This document shows positions 5,322 through 5,405 of a stretch of DNA of 5,405 bases, one piece after another (positions within the stretch are counted from its first letter, which is position 1; each line of letters opens with the position of its first letter). The stretch comes from JANMEX01 sp043776635. GTDB lineage: Bacteria; Pseudomonadota; Alphaproteobacteria; Rhizobiales; Rhizobiaceae. The notes below the pieces were generated by a model. That model was not told the DNA's origin. It saw nothing but the letters and a program-made list of their open reading frames with translations, and ran no database searches. The position numbers and the translations under genes were made by a program. The stretch is from positions 1 through 5,405 of the forward strand of contig JAYVRA010000077.1 in NCBI GenBank assembly GCA_043776635.1. The letters are read 5' to 3'.

Positions 5322-5405
5322 CTAGTGGATTGATTCCAACATTTGGAACCCCCGATTTCTGGCAGCGATGATTTCGTCTGGGTTTGCGCGCCATGTGAAG
5401 GGTTT
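5322..5405 (-). CDS. IS630-family transposase, C-terminal 27 residues (runs off the right edge)
   Basis: Reading leftwards from the window edge gives KPFTWRANPDEIIAAR followed by NRGFQMLESIH and a stop. This matches the C-terminus of the rhizobial IS630 transposase group, which ends in a K-P-F-x-W-x-A-x-P-D-x-I-I-A-A motif and then -LxSIH. The catalytic DDE residues lie outside the window. The stop codon TAG is completed by the target TA and the next flanking base outside the inverted repeat. The gene is on the same strand as the transposase at the left edge, so the two IS copies are direct repeats. Confidence 0.9.
   Translation of the reverse strand, partial: KPFTWRANPDEIIAARNRGFQMLESIH
5323..5405 (-). 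mobile_element. IS630-family insertion sequence, transposase 3' end; rest lies right of the window
   Basis: This is the transposase-distal end of an IS630-type element, beginning with TA (5323-5324) and the outer repeat (5325-5340), and carrying the C-terminal transposase codons. It inserted 19 bp after the fic stop codon and left fic intact. With the left-edge copy it frames about 5.2 kb of accessory DNA. Confidence 0.88.
5325..5340. repeat. Outer inverted repeat of the right IS630 element
   Basis: GTGGATTGATTCCAAC, 14 of 16 identical to the outer end of the left element read inwards. It overlaps the last transposase codons (LESIH). Confidence 0.8.

Noticed and set aside
1..5405. CRISPR arrays, tRNA or rRNA genes
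   Set aside because: No regularly spaced repeats, and no tRNA- or rRNA-like sequence, were seen on either strand.

Overview
The window reads as a decayed accessory segment from an alphaproteobacterium, most likely a member of the Rhizobiales/Hyphomicrobiales (Rhizobium, Agrobacterium, Brucella/Ochrobactrum-like). This is inferred from the type of IS630 transposase at both edges, the plasmid/ICE-type ParB-like gene and the BrnT-BrnA module; no rRNA or core gene is present to prove it.

Both edges are pieces of IS630-family insertion sequences. At the left edge (1-93) lie an IS end and the first 8 codons of a minus-strand transposase. At the right edge (5325-5405) lie the last 27 codons of a minus-strand transposase and the matching IS end. 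The two 16-bp outer ends agree at 14 of 16 positions and each is followed by the TA dinucleotide typical of IS630 insertion. The roughly 5.2 kb between them is therefore framed by two IS copies in the same orientation, like a compound transposon. A draft contig ending in IS repeats would look the same.

Layout from left to right: an orphan 18-bp perfect palindrome (130-147); a toxin-antitoxin operon, brnT-brnA (254-815), with a dyad operator just upstream; a 400-bp gap; a small plus-strand gene broken by an in-frame TGA (1224-1382); a minus-strand block consisting of a frameshifted ParB/RepB-like gene (3730 to 1992), a terminator-like hairpin, and a 95-residue hypothetical gene (1898 to 1611) whose frame continues after TAA for another 56 coding-like codons (to 1440); a 457-bp upstream region with possible gene remnants; and an intact plus-strand Fic AMP-transferase gene (4188-5303) behind a leader with two overlapping dyads.

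The pattern is one of selective decay. Three genes of the mobile-element backbone carry a frameshift or an in-frame stop, whereas the toxin-antitoxin pair and the autoinhibited Fic enzyme look fully intact. The BrnT/BrnA pair would stabilise the DNA carrying it. Fic would modify host proteins by AMP transfer. No evidence links the two systems functionally beyond co-location. I see no clearly new multi-gene system; the best leads are the structured fic leader, the orphan palindrome, the 22-bp inverted repeat pair and the IS630 framing.
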